6,279 nt of DNA, taken from the NCBI GenBank assembly GCA_040514355.1, contig JBEVCF010000114.1, forward strand, positions 1 to 6,279. The letters are read 5' to 3'. Source of the DNA: Opacimonas sp040514355. Its GTDB lineage: Bacteria; Pseudomonadota; Gammaproteobacteria; Enterobacterales; Alteromonadaceae. How positions within the stretch are numbered: position 1 is the first letter of the stretch; every line of letters starts with the position of its first letter. The notes beneath the pieces are model-generated. The model worked only from the letters and a program-made list of their open reading frames with translations. It had not been told where the DNA came from and made no database searches. Positions 1 to 6,176 of this stretch are shown piece by piece. The position numbers and the translations under genes are program-made.

Positions 1-60
1 TGCTAATAGTGTAGCGGAATTTTCTAGTTAAAACTGCTCTCTTTTTTCGGGGGGACTACA
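1..60 (+). mobile_element. Possible right end of an insertion sequence (window-edge fragment)
   Basis: A reading frame entering from the left edge (first full codon at base 2) ends at a TAA at 29-31; its last visible residues are ANSVAEFSS. From 35 to 60 the sequence starts with TG, contains a T-run and a six-G run, and ends in ACTACA. Read inward from 60 on the minus strand it begins TGTAGTCCCCCC. This resembles IS3-family termini, which begin TG, end CA and are C-rich near the tip. The stop-to-terminus distance of 29 nt is close to the 35 nt in the IS remnant at 5253-5881. The peptide tail is not one I recognise as a transposase, so this is a layout-based guess; it could be the end of an ordinary gene. 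Confidence 0.27.
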
Positions 61-258
61 GATATCGTGCATACCCATAGTCGACATACATTATCACCCA
101 GTGGGTATAGTGTCGTGGCGAAATGTGATGAAGTTTATACAGAAAAGGGTAGAAGCAAAACGCTAAAATGGCGCTAGCACCTTTGACGAGCGTTTTATCA
201 AAGGTGATAGAGCGTATCGAGCAAGCGCCAAATTAACGTTACATTTATTCAGAAGCTG
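61..258. other. Gene-free stretch with nested inverted repeats
   Basis: No credible coding sequence is seen between the left-edge fragment and the efflux permease stop. The stretch contains a short palindrome, ACCCA-G-TGGGT, at 96-106. A longer pairing joins ATACCCA at 71-77 with TGGGTAT at 102-108. A cluster of inverted repeats lies at 157-230. A TAACGTTA palindrome lies near 234-241. It is downstream of the minus-strand efflux operon, so part of it probably forms that operon's 3' untranslated end. Confidence 0.5.
157..230 (-). terminator. Candidate 3' hairpin structure of the efflux operon, without U-tract
   Basis: CACCTTTGA at 178-186 pairs perfectly with TCAAAGGTG at 198-206 (9 bp, 11-nt loop). 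This hairpin is enclosed by TGGCGCT at 169-175 pairing with AGCGCCA at 224-230. A third repeat, AAAACGCT at 157-164 with AGCGTTTT at 189-196, competes with the inner hairpin because it uses the loop bases. The structure lies 29-100 bp past the permease stop on the minus strand, where a terminator is expected. No T-run follows the stems in that direction, so it may be an mRNA-stabilising or Rho-assisted 3' end rather than a classical intrinsic terminator. Confidence 0.35.
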
Positions 259-3200
259 CTAGGCTTTTCTATAACTTACTTTAAATAGCAGGCTATATAA
301 AACGGGAACGGCAATAAGCGTTAGAATTGTCGCGAATGTGAGTCCGCCCATTATGGTCACAGCCATATCGGCAAAAAAAGCATCAAACAACAATGGAGCC
401 ATCCCCAATATAGTTGTCACGGCCGCAAGTGCTACGGGTCTGACGCGGCTTAGTGTGGCTTCAACGATGGCGCTTTTTATTGCCAATCCTTCTTCAATTT
501 GAAGATCAATTTCTTCAATAAGTACTATGGCATTTTTAATCAGCATCCCGAATAAACTCAAAAAGCCCAGTAGCGACATAAAGCCGAATGGCATATCAGT
601 AGACAACAAGCCCGTGACTACACCTACTACCGCCATGGGGACAACCAGCCATATAATAAGCGGTTGGCGTACGTGGCCAAACAATAACACCGAGATAATG
701 AACATCACTAAGAAACCAGCGGGTAAACCTGCACCTAAGGCCTGTTGAGCTTCGCTAGCGCTTTCAAACTCACCACCCCATTCAAGGTTGTAGCCCGCAG
801 GCAAATCAATATCTTCAATTAACGGGCGAATACGCGCCAGCGCTTTGCCTGCGGTTTCATGTTCGCCAGGCTCTGCTTCAACGGTTATGGTGCGCAGGCG
901 ATCTTTGCGATGAATGCGCAGCTCTTCAGTCATAAGGTCTAAGCCATGTGATACCTGGGTAAAAGGAATATACTGACGTTGCTGAGAAGACCATACTTGA
1001 GACTCGCGAATAGACTGAAGAGCCGTGTCATCGGCGTTCCCCATTTTTGCCATGATATTATAGGCATAATCACCATCTTGCACGGTGCCCAGTTTCACAC
1101 CACTGCTTGCGTACTGTACGGTTTGACTAAAATCTGAATGCGAAACCCCAGCAATTCCCGCATTGTAGTTGTCGAACTGTGTGTTTATTGCAAACCCTTT
1201 CTCTCGCCAGTTATGACGAACATCAATCACCTGACCATCTTCAAATAAACGGGCTTTGGCTTCTTCTGCTAGTTGGCGTAACACTTCAGTATCTGGACCT
1301 GAGAAACGCGCTTCGAGTTTAGCGCCTGAGCCTGGACCAAATTGCATGCGCTCCATATAGAAATTGGCATCTAAATCCAAATCACTTAGCTTGCTGGTTA
1401 ATGCACGTTGAATGGCAGGAATGTGCTCTAATTCGCTGGCACGGACCATAAAGAATGCATAGTTTTCATTAGCGCTTTTTGGCGCGTATGTCAGCGTAAA
1501 TCTATCAGCACCTTGCCCAATAAATGTGGTTACGGCACTGACATTATCCAGCGCTAAAATACGTTTCTCTGCTTCTTTGGCAATTTGCTCTGTCGCGCGA
1601 ATGTCGCGGTCTTGGGGCCCCCAATAGTGCACAAAAAATACCGGTGCATTTGATGGTGGAAAGAACCCTTGTTTGACCATACCAAAACTGCCATAGGCAA
1701 CAATGGTAATAACGAGGAGTGCTGCAATGGTTACCCAACGCAGTTTCAGTGCGCCGATAAGTGTGTGTTTAAACCACTGTTGTGCAGCGGAGGGCGCATC
1801 ACTTTGTGATTGCGACATGCCCTTGCGATAAAAATGTGCGCCTAATACGGGGACCAACGTTACGGCAAGTATCCAGCTGATCATCAATGAAACCAACACT
1901 ACGGCAAACAATGAATAAAGGAACTCGCCGGTTGCATCGTTAGATAAACCAATGCCAGAGAAGGCGGCAATACCTATTATGGTTGCGCCTAATAACGGCC
2001 ATTGTGTGCGCTTAACAATGAAGCTGGCTGCATCTTTTGCTGAGGCACCTGTTGCCATTCGCAGCATCATGCCTTCTGCTACCACTATTGCATTATCGAC
2101 CAGCATACCCATGGCGATGACCATTGCCCCTAATGAAATACGCTGAAGCTGAATATCCATCAACCACATGATGAGGATGGTACCGAGTACGGTAACAAGT
2201 AATACAGTGCCTACCACAACCCCAGAGCGCCATCCCATGAATAAACACAAGGTTAATGTTACCACGGCCACAGACATCACAAGGTTATTGATAAAGCCGT
2301 CCACCGAATCATCAACTACTGAGGCTTGATCGTAAATGGGAGTCAGGGTAATACCAACTGGAAGTTGTTTGAGCAGGGCCTCCACTTTTGCATTTACTCG
2401 CTCGCCGACATCTACGATGTTCACATCCGTTAATGCTGACACACTTAGCGTAAGGGCTTCTGCACCGTTATATCGCACTAATACAGGCTGAATATCAGCA
2501 GGTTCGAGTTTTAAGGTCGCAACATCAGCAACACGCAAAGAACGGTTTGTACCAGGGATCACCAGTGATAGATTTGAAATTTCATCTAATCTGTCTGGTG
2601 CACGCTTGACAATCAAGCGCACGTTTTTTTCATCCACCTTTACGCGCCCACCATTGAATGGTCGAAGATTGTCTTGGAACAATGAGGTCAAATCTGGGAA
2701 AGAAATACCCAACCCAGCGAGTTGATATGGGTTGATGTAAGCAACAATTTGCTCTTTTTGAATACCGGTTACGTTGACCTTTGCCACACCTTCAGTGGTA
2801 AGTAAATCTCGACGAATAATTCGGGCAAACTCACGTAACTCATGGGTGTCGAAATCTGGAGCGCTGAGAGCGTAATAAAGCCCATAAACATCACCGAAGT
2901 CATCAAATACTACGGGGTCTTGAGCGCCCGTGGGCAGCGAACTGGCGGTGTCGTGAAGGCGCTTCCTCAATTCGTCCCAAATTTGAGGTAACACATCACT
3001 ATCGTAAGTACTCTTTACCTCTACGGTAATTTCAGAACGCCCTGGAGAAGATATTGAAGTCACTTCTTTTAATTGGGGCATTTGTTGAATAGCGATTTCT
3101 AAACGTTCTGTGATTTCACGTTCAACTTTTTCCGCGCTAGCGCCAGGATAAGCAGTGTATATCTTAACTTGTTTGATGGTAAAAGCAGGGTCTTCAAGTC

Positions 3201-3300
3201 GACCAATTTTGGTCATAGCCAGCACACCACCTAGTAGCAGTATGATGACCATCAGCCAAACATTTACGGGTTTGTCGATTGAAAAGCGGGCGATATCCAT
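259..3300 (-). CDS. RND-family efflux permease (AcrB-type inner-membrane proton antiporter)
   Basis: This 1013-residue protein is a complete resistance-nodulation-division permease. Such pumps use the proton gradient to extrude small molecules from the periplasm and inner membrane through an adaptor and an outer-membrane channel. The RND layout is clear: TM1 at about 13-31, a large periplasmic loop to about 335, TM2-TM6 at about 337-490, TM7 near 521-540, a second large loop to about 856, and TM8-TM12 to about 1007. In TM4 the motif GMLVDNAIVV (398-407) keeps the first proton-relay aspartate (D402, equivalent to AcrB D407), but the second is N403. The TM10 lysine is present in LIKNAIVLIEE (K922, equivalent to AcrB K940). 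RVRPVALAAVTTILGMAPLL (952-971) matches TM11. The ATG at 3300 follows an AGGGAG ribosome site with 11 nt spacing, inside the end of the adaptor gene. Length is slightly below AcrB (1049 aa). The substrate cannot be inferred; a drug, biocide or lipid-like compound is more likely than a metal, because the metal-pump signature is absent. Confidence 0.96.
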   Translation of the reverse strand: MDIARFSIDKPVNVWLMVIILLLGGVLAMTKIGRLEDPAFTIKQVKIYTAYPGASAEKVEREITERLEIAIQQMPQLKEVTSISSPGRSEITVEVKSTYDSDVLPQIWDELRKRLHDTASSLPTGAQDPVVFDDFGDVYGLYYALSAPDFDTHELREFARIIRRDLLTTEGVAKVNVTGIQKEQIVAYINPYQLAGLGISFPDLTSLFQDNLRPFNGGRVKVDEKNVRLIVKRAPDRLDEISNLSLVIPGTNRSLRVADVATLKLEPADIQPVLVRYNGAEALTLSVSALTDVNIVDVGERVNAKVEALLKQLPVGITLTPIYDQASVVDDSVDGFINNLVMSVAVVTLTLCLFMGWRSGVVVGTVLLVTVLGTILIMWLMDIQLQRISLGAMVIAMGMLVDNAIVVAEGMMLRMATGASAKDAASFIVKRTQWPLLGATIIGIAAFSGIGLSNDATGEFLYSLFAVVLVSLMISWILAVTLVPVLGAHFYRKGMSQSQSDAPSAAQQWFKHTLIGALKLRWVTIAALLVITIVAYGSFGMVKQGFFPPSNAPVFFVHYWGPQDRDIRATEQIAKEAEKRILALDNVSAVTTFIGQGADRFTLTYAPKSANENYAFFMVRASELEHIPAIQRALTSKLSDLDLDANFYMERMQFGPGSGAKLEARFSGPDTEVLRQLAEEAKARLFEDGQVIDVRHNWREKGFAINTQFDNYNAGIAGVSHSDFSQTVQYASSGVKLGTVQDGDYAYNIMAKMGNADDTALQSIRESQVWSSQQRQYIPFTQVSHGLDLMTEELRIHRKDRLRTITVEAEPGEHETAGKALARIRPLIEDIDLPAGYNLEWGGEFESASEAQQALGAGLPAGFLVMFIISVLLFGHVRQPLIIWLVVPMAVVGVVTGLLSTDMPFGFMSLLGFLSLFGMLIKNAIVLIEEIDLQIEEGLAIKSAIVEATLSRVRPVALAAVTTILGMAPLLFDAFFADMAVTIMGGLTFATILTLIAVPVLYSLLFKVSYRKA

Positions 3301-3303
3301 GGT

Positions 3304-4383
3304 TTATTTTTCTCCCTTATACGGAAGCACTTTCATGTTTTCTCGCATTTGTGCTGCTCCAGCGGCAACCACCTTTTGACCAAGTGAAATTGGCCCTTCT
3401 ACTACAGCAATATCCCCCTCGATATGTTTGACATCAACGCTGTGTTGTTTCACTGTTTGTAGACTGTCATCAAGTACCCAAACGGCAAAGCCATCGTTCT
3501 CATCACCGACTAGTGCTTTCACTGGCACGACTAAGCCGTCGGAATATAAACTACCTTGAAGGCTTACTTTAACCACTGCTCGAGCACCAGGAGTGAGTGG
3601 TAATTCTTTTCGAGGCTCCATGGCGAATACTACTTCGTAGGTTTGAGATACGGGGTCCGGTTGTGTGGAATGCTCAACATAAGTTACTGGGTACCACTGA
3701 CTGCGGTTTGTCGCCAATGTGGCACTCGCTTGCTTAATGCCACGCCCTATGTTGGCGGTAAGTAAGCGCTCTGGCACATTGATATTAAAGTAGATTTTCG
3801 ACACATCTTGCAAACGGGCGATAGCAGTCCCTGATTTTACAAAACTGTTATTTTCTACAAGACGTTGGGATACTTTCGCATCAAATGGCGCGTAAAGCCG
3901 AGTATAACTTAAGTCTTGTTCTGCGTTTTTAAGGTCAATAACAGATAATTCATAGGATGTTTTTGCCGAATCCAGTGCGCTTTGAGATACCAAATTTTGT
4001 GCGAACATTTTTTCAATTCTATCGAGTTCTCGTTTTGCTTGTTCTAATCTGGTTTTAGACTCTTCAACTCTGCGCTCAAAGGGCTTTCTGTCTATTGTGG
4101 CAAGCAGCTTGCCTTTAGTGATATCACTGCCGGTAACTAAATCGGTTTGTATTAATCGGCCAGAGACTTCAAAACTCAAATCAACAGTTTTCACAGCAGA
4201 TACGACGGCAGGAAACGTAAATTCGTCAAAATTGGGAATAGGTGAGACTTCAGCAAACTTCACATGCCGCACTACCTCCGATTGTTGCTGCTGAGCTTTT
4301 TCAGGTGAGCAAGCGGTGAAAATAAAAATAGAAATAGAAAAGAGACTTAGCGCTAGAGTATGTGAGTAGTGTTTCAAGGACAT
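3304..4383 (-). CDS. RND efflux periplasmic adaptor lipoprotein (membrane fusion protein)
   Basis: This is the adaptor that bridges the downstream permease to an outer-membrane channel. I start it at the ATG at 4383 (359 aa). A TTG 26 codons upstream (4461) lies at or beside the putative promoter and would spoil the signal peptide. The N-terminus has Lys4, a hydrophobic stretch (about 8-22) and a lipobox FTAC with the lipidated Cys at 25, so it is exported and acylated. Next come the first beta-barrel/lipoyl half (about 55-100, with FEVSGRLI and GKLLATID), a helical hairpin coiled coil (about 100-160), the second lipoyl half (YTRLYAPFDAKVSQRLVENNSFVKSGTAIARL, 160-191), a beta-barrel (about 195-275, ending LTPGARAVVKV) and a membrane-proximal domain to the end. 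This is the usual HlyD/AcrA order. The stop is 3 bp before the permease ATG, indicating one transcript. Residue +2 after the lipidated Cys is Ser, not Asp as in AcrA. No outer-membrane factor gene adjoins it. Confidence 0.94.
   Translation of the reverse strand: MSLKHYSHTLALSLFSISIFIFTACSPEKAQQQQSEVVRHVKFAEVSPIPNFDEFTFPAVVSAVKTVDLSFEVSGRLIQTDLVTGSDITKGKLLATIDRKPFERRVEESKTRLEQAKRELDRIEKMFAQNLVSQSALDSAKTSYELSVIDLKNAEQDLSYTRLYAPFDAKVSQRLVENNSFVKSGTAIARLQDVSKIYFNINVPERLLTANIGRGIKQASATLATNRSQWYPVTYVEHSTQPDPVSQTYEVVFAMEPRKELPLTPGARAVVKVSLQGSLYSDGLVVPVKALVGDENDGFAVWVLDDSLQTVKQHSVDVKHIEGDIAVVEGPISLGQKVVAAGAAQMRENMKVLPYKGEK
3309..3319 (-). promoter_or_regulatory. Ribosome binding site of the permease inside the adaptor 3' end
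   Basis: On the minus strand AAGGGAG lies within the last codons of the adaptor gene, with 11 nt between it and the permease ATG at 3300. It fixes the permease start and shows that the two genes are arranged for coupled translation. Confidence 0.6.
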
Positions 4384-4463
4384 AGTCGTATGCCATCCAT
4401 TAGTAATATGTTGAACATAGATAACCAGTATCGTTGCATTTAAAAACAACCTACGTTGCAAAC

Positions 4464-4499
4464 ATTGTACGCCTTATAGTATGCTAATACAAAAGTAAA
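4464..4499 (-). promoter_or_regulatory. Putative promoter of the efflux operon
   Basis: Two overlapping sigma-70-like arrangements are visible on the minus strand. The first is TTGTAT (4487-4492) and TACAAT (4464-4469) with a 17-bp spacer. The second is TTTACT (4494-4499) and TATAAG (4473-4478) with a 15-bp spacer. The first has the better spacing. In both, the -35 hexamer abuts or overlaps the leftmost repeat element (4491-4511), which fits repression by steric exclusion. The untranslated leader before the ATG at 4383 would be about 75 nt. Confidence 0.5.
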
Positions 4500-4511
4500 C
4501 TGGCGAGTGCA
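4491..4511. promoter_or_regulatory. Candidate TetR-family operator 1 (efflux side)
   Basis: The element begins AAAAGTAAACTGG and ends GTGCA. It matches the element at 4531-4551 at 17 of 21 positions, including the first 13. Within it, 4496-4511 is an imperfect dyad (5 of 8 pairs complementary), typical of the pseudo-palindromes bound by TetR-family dimers. It overlaps the putative -35 region of the efflux promoter. The assignment to the adjacent regulator is inferred from position. Confidence 0.55.
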
Positions 4512-4527
4512 TTATGGTTCATCTGCA

Positions 4528-4555
4528 TTGAAAAGTAAACTGGTCGGTGTAAAAA
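4528..4555 (+). promoter_or_regulatory. Putative promoter of the tetR-type regulator
   Basis: TTGAAA (4528-4533, 5 of 6 to the consensus) is followed after 16 bp by TAAAAA (4550-4555, 4 of 6). The second repeat element fills the spacer, so the regulator would block its own transcription. An alternative -10, TATGAT at 4565-4570, has no good -35 and would leave almost no leader. Confidence 0.45.
4531..4551. promoter_or_regulatory. Candidate TetR-family operator 2 (regulator side)
   Basis: This is the second copy of the AAAAGTAAACTGG element, ending GTGTA, exactly 40 bp from the first and in the same orientation. The core at 4536-4551 reads as an imperfect dyad (5 of 8 pairs). It sits between the -35 and -10 of the regulator's putative promoter, the usual place for an autorepression site. 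Confidence 0.55.
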
Positions 4556-4571
4556 GAAGTTTTATATGATT

Positions 4572-4578
4572 AAGAGAG
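4572..4578 (+). promoter_or_regulatory. Ribosome binding site of the TetR-family regulator
   Basis: AAGAGAG stands 7 nt before the ATG at 4586. It supports this ATG as the start; no earlier in-frame start has a comparable site. Confidence 0.5.
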
Positions 4579-4585
4579 TAGACCA

Positions 4586-5206
4586 ATGGCTGGCAATACA
4601 CGAACCCTTAGCGACTTAAAACGCGAAGCGATTATTCAAGCAGCGACGCAAGCGTTTCAAGAATTTGGCGTGAAAGGTACTAGCATGGATAAGCTTGCTG
4701 AGTTGGCTAATGTGTCTAAGCGTACTGTGTATAATCACTTTTCTACGAAAGAAGATTTAGTTATGCATCTTGTCACCGAGCAGTGGCAAAGTGCCATAAT
4801 GAATATCACAGCGCATTACTTACCTAACGAACCTCTCGATACACAGCTGCAAAGCATCATTCTCAAAGACATCGAGTTTATGGTAAGTGAAAGTCATCTT
4901 GATTTAGCCCGTGTAGCGATTGGCTACTTCTTTTATGAACCTGATAAACTCAAAGACGAAGTAGCGCAGTTAAAAGCTCAGGAAACGGCCATGCATCGAT
5001 GGCTCAATGATGCAAAGGCTGATGGCAGATTGGCTTTTGATGATGTTAAATACGTGGTGAATGAAATAGACAGTTTGGTAAAAGGGCAGTGTTTCTGGCC
5101 ACAGCTTTTTAAAATTGAAGATGCGCTAAGTGACGAGGCTAAAAAGAATATTGCCAAGAACATTGTTGCACTAATTTTGAGTCGATATGCAATAGAGAGT
5201 AAATAG
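4586..5206 (+). CDS. TetR/AcrR-family transcriptional regulator of the adjacent efflux operon
   Basis: This is a complete 206-residue regulator, within the usual 190-220 range of the family. The N-terminal DNA-binding domain spans about 10-57: helix 1 KREAIIQAATQAFQEFGVKGTS, then the helix-turn-helix MDKLAELANVSKRTVYNHF (34-52), closely matching the TetR consensus, followed by STKEDL. The rest (about 60-206) is helical and would hold the ligand pocket and dimer interface. Its aromatic-rich IGYFFYEPDKL and late QCFWPQL segments recall AefR-type C-terminal domains. The gene is divergent from the RND operon and shares a control region with it, the classic layout of a local repressor such as AcrR. 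The inferred role is repression of the pump and of itself, relieved by a pump substrate or metabolite. Activation cannot be excluded. The gene ends at a TAG, with IS debris starting within about 50 bp. Confidence 0.92.
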   Translation: MAGNTRTLSDLKREAIIQAATQAFQEFGVKGTSMDKLAELANVSKRTVYNHFSTKEDLVMHLVTEQWQSAIMNITAHYLPNEPLDTQLQSIILKDIEFMVSESHLDLARVAIGYFFYEPDKLKDEVAQLKAQETAMHRWLNDAKADGRLAFDDVKYVVNEIDSLVKGQCFWPQLFKIEDALSDEAKKNIAKNIVALILSRYAIESK

Positions 5207-5252
5207 CGTGTTAAACGGGGAATCTATTATCATACGTAGCTGTTTGAAGTAA

Positions 5253-5846
5253 TGCTCAGAAGATCTGAAGGCTCAGGTGGGCTATCGCAGGCCACGTCAT
5301 CGTGGTGGTGAGAGTCACATTGTTGTTCCCAACCGGTTGCAGCGTCAGTTTAATCCTACGGCGCCAGATGAAGCCTGGGTAACGGATATTACACATATCC
5401 GCACTCACGAAGGTTGGTTATATCTGGCAGTGGTCGTGGATTTGTTCTCACGCAAAGTGATTGGCTGGTCAATGCAGTCACGCATTACCAAAGACATTGT
5501 GCTGAATGCGCTGCTGATGGCTGTTTGGCGCAGGAAACCCAAAGCCAAGGTATTGGTGCATTCAGACCAAGGATCGCAGTATGGCAGTGATGAGTGGCAC
5601 CGATTTTGTCGTGAACATAACTTAATGCCAAGCATGAGCCGAAAAGGAAATTGCTGGGATAATGCAGTCGCAGAATCTTTTTTTAGCAGTTTAAAAAAAG
5701 AGCGTATCAAAAAACGTATCTATAAAACTCGTGACTTAGCACGAGCGGATATTTTCGATTACATCGAAATGTTCTACAATAAAATTAGACGACATACGTA
5801 TCTAGGTGGTATCAGTCCAGAACAGTTTGAACAAGCCTCAAATTGA
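5253..5846 (+). pseudogene. IS3-family transposase OrfB, 5'-truncated (DDE domain retained)
   Basis: This is the C-terminal part of an IS3-family OrfB (rve/integrase-core transposase), which cuts and joins the element's ends. The open frame follows a TAA at 5250-5252; homology to the family becomes evident by about LKAQVGYRRPRHRGG. A GTG at 5277 preceded by GAAGG could start a 189-residue product, but full OrfB proteins are about 270-290 aa and come from a frameshifted OrfAB. Numbered from that GTG, the DDE triad is intact: D37 in WVTDITHI, D97 in VHSDQGSQY, and E133 in NCWDNAVAESFFSSLK, with the typical 35-residue D-to-E spacing. The end, FDYIEMFYN then RRH and a SPEQFE motif, is also typical. 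OrfA and the N-terminal part of OrfB are missing, so the element cannot move on its own. Confidence 0.9.
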
Positions 5847-5856
5847 GGCTGCTGAG

Positions 5857-5881
5857 TGTCATAAAAAGCGGGGGCAGTCCA
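5857..5881 (+). repeat. Right terminal inverted repeat of the IS3-family remnant
   Basis: This is a 25-bp tip starting TGTCATAAAAAG and ending GGGGGCAGTCCA, with the TG and CA ends normal for the family. Its partner is absent from the window. Confidence 0.65.
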
Positions 5882-5903
5882 CTTCGGTATAACGCTTCTT
5901 CAT
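5882..5903 (-). pseudogene. First seven codons of an IS3-family orfA, interrupted
   Basis: On the minus strand, GGAG stands 8 nt before an ATG at 5903 that opens MKKRYTE. The frame then runs straight into the terminus of the neighbouring element and stops at 5859-5861. MKKRYTE, followed by EQIIGFL, is how many IS407-group OrfA proteins begin. The evidence is short but is helped by the good ribosome site and by the IS-like tip 74 bp upstream. Confidence 0.42.
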
Positions 5904-5977
5904 GATTCGATCTCCATTGCATACATTTTATTGGAAATCTCATCGAAGTCATGGTTTTATTTTTGGGGAGAAGGTCA
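5882..5977 (-). mobile_element. Probable left end of a second IS3-family (IS407-like) element
   Basis: Read on the minus strand from 5977, the sequence begins TGACCTTCTCCCC and continues through an AT-rich leader to a GGAG ribosome site and the orfA start at 5903. TGACCT followed by a C-run is the kind of tip carried by IS407-group elements, and a leader of about 75 bp fits. The copy is cut at 5882, exactly where the other element's terminal TG begins, suggesting that one IS jumped into the orfA of another. The remainder of this second element is not in the window. Confidence 0.42.
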
Positions 5978-6077
5978 TAATTATGACGAGTTAATTAACT
6001 TCATTACCCCATATGTAAAAGATAAGCACTCGTGGGCAGAAGCTATTATTGGACAGTGCTATAAAATAGGGGCTTGA
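5978..6077 (+). pseudogene. 3' remnant of an unidentified host gene disrupted by an IS
   Basis: The plus-strand frame ending at TGA 6075-6077 encodes a protein-like tail: about 31 residues from YDELINFITPYVKDK to QCYKIGA. The frame stays open leftward to 5865, but the part before 5978 runs backward through IS sequence and is probably not native. The tail has an amphipathic look and a WAEAIIGQCYKIGA segment loosely reminiscent of TPR/Sel1 helices, too short to assign. No ribosome site or start codon suggests a stand-alone gene. Confidence 0.33.
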
Positions 6078-6176
6078 TGTTGTGATTAAAAAACACACAC
6101 CAGCGAGGGATTAAGTTTAATATGTGCAGCCTTTAGTGATGACGGCTTTATTGACGGTCTTTGGCTTGTTTTTTAT
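6078..6176. other. Non-coding spacer between gene remnant and tRNA-side hairpin
   Basis: I see no coding frame of note and no clear terminator. A minus-strand T-run (complement of AAAAAA at about 6086-6091) lacks a preceding stem. Confidence 0.4.

Larger units (their letters stand above)
5253..5881 (+). mobile_element. Remnant of an IS3-family insertion sequence, left end lost
   Basis: The right part of the element is intact. Thirty-five bases after the transposase stop it ends in a terminus ending GCGGGGGCAGTCCA at 5881. Read inward from that end it begins TGGACTGCCCCC, a characteristic IS3-family tip. No matching left terminus is found anywhere upstream in the window, so the left boundary is a deletion junction somewhere between 5207 and about 5262. 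Confidence 0.85.

Noticed and set aside
169..242. Integron attC-like recombination site
   Set aside because: There are imperfect nested repeats and a TAACGTTA palindrome, but not the paired core sites in the right order, and no gene cassette or integrase is seen.
527..748. Plus-strand open frames antisense to the permease and adaptor (also near 1952-2146, 3155-3379, 4097-4294)
   Set aside because: Short, low-complexity shadows of well-supported minus-strand genes, without ribosome sites or recognisable motifs.
4384..4461. Extension of the adaptor to a TTG start at 4461 (385 aa)
   Set aside because: The TTG lies at or beside the putative promoter hexamers, has no good ribosome site at the right spacing, and adds 26 residues ahead of a textbook lipoprotein signal peptide.
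4491..4551. CRISPR array or tandem repeat
   Set aside because: There are only two copies, in a divergent promoter region, with 27 bp between the identical blocks. Paired operators explain this better.
5405..5710. 101-codon open frame on the minus strand inside the transposase
   Set aside because: It is antisense to a strongly conserved DDE domain, and its peptide shows no family features.
5865..6077. A single 70-codon plus-strand gene spanning 5865-6077
   Set aside because: Its first half reads through the IS terminus and backward through a probable orfA leader. Only the part after 5978 looks like native coding sequence.
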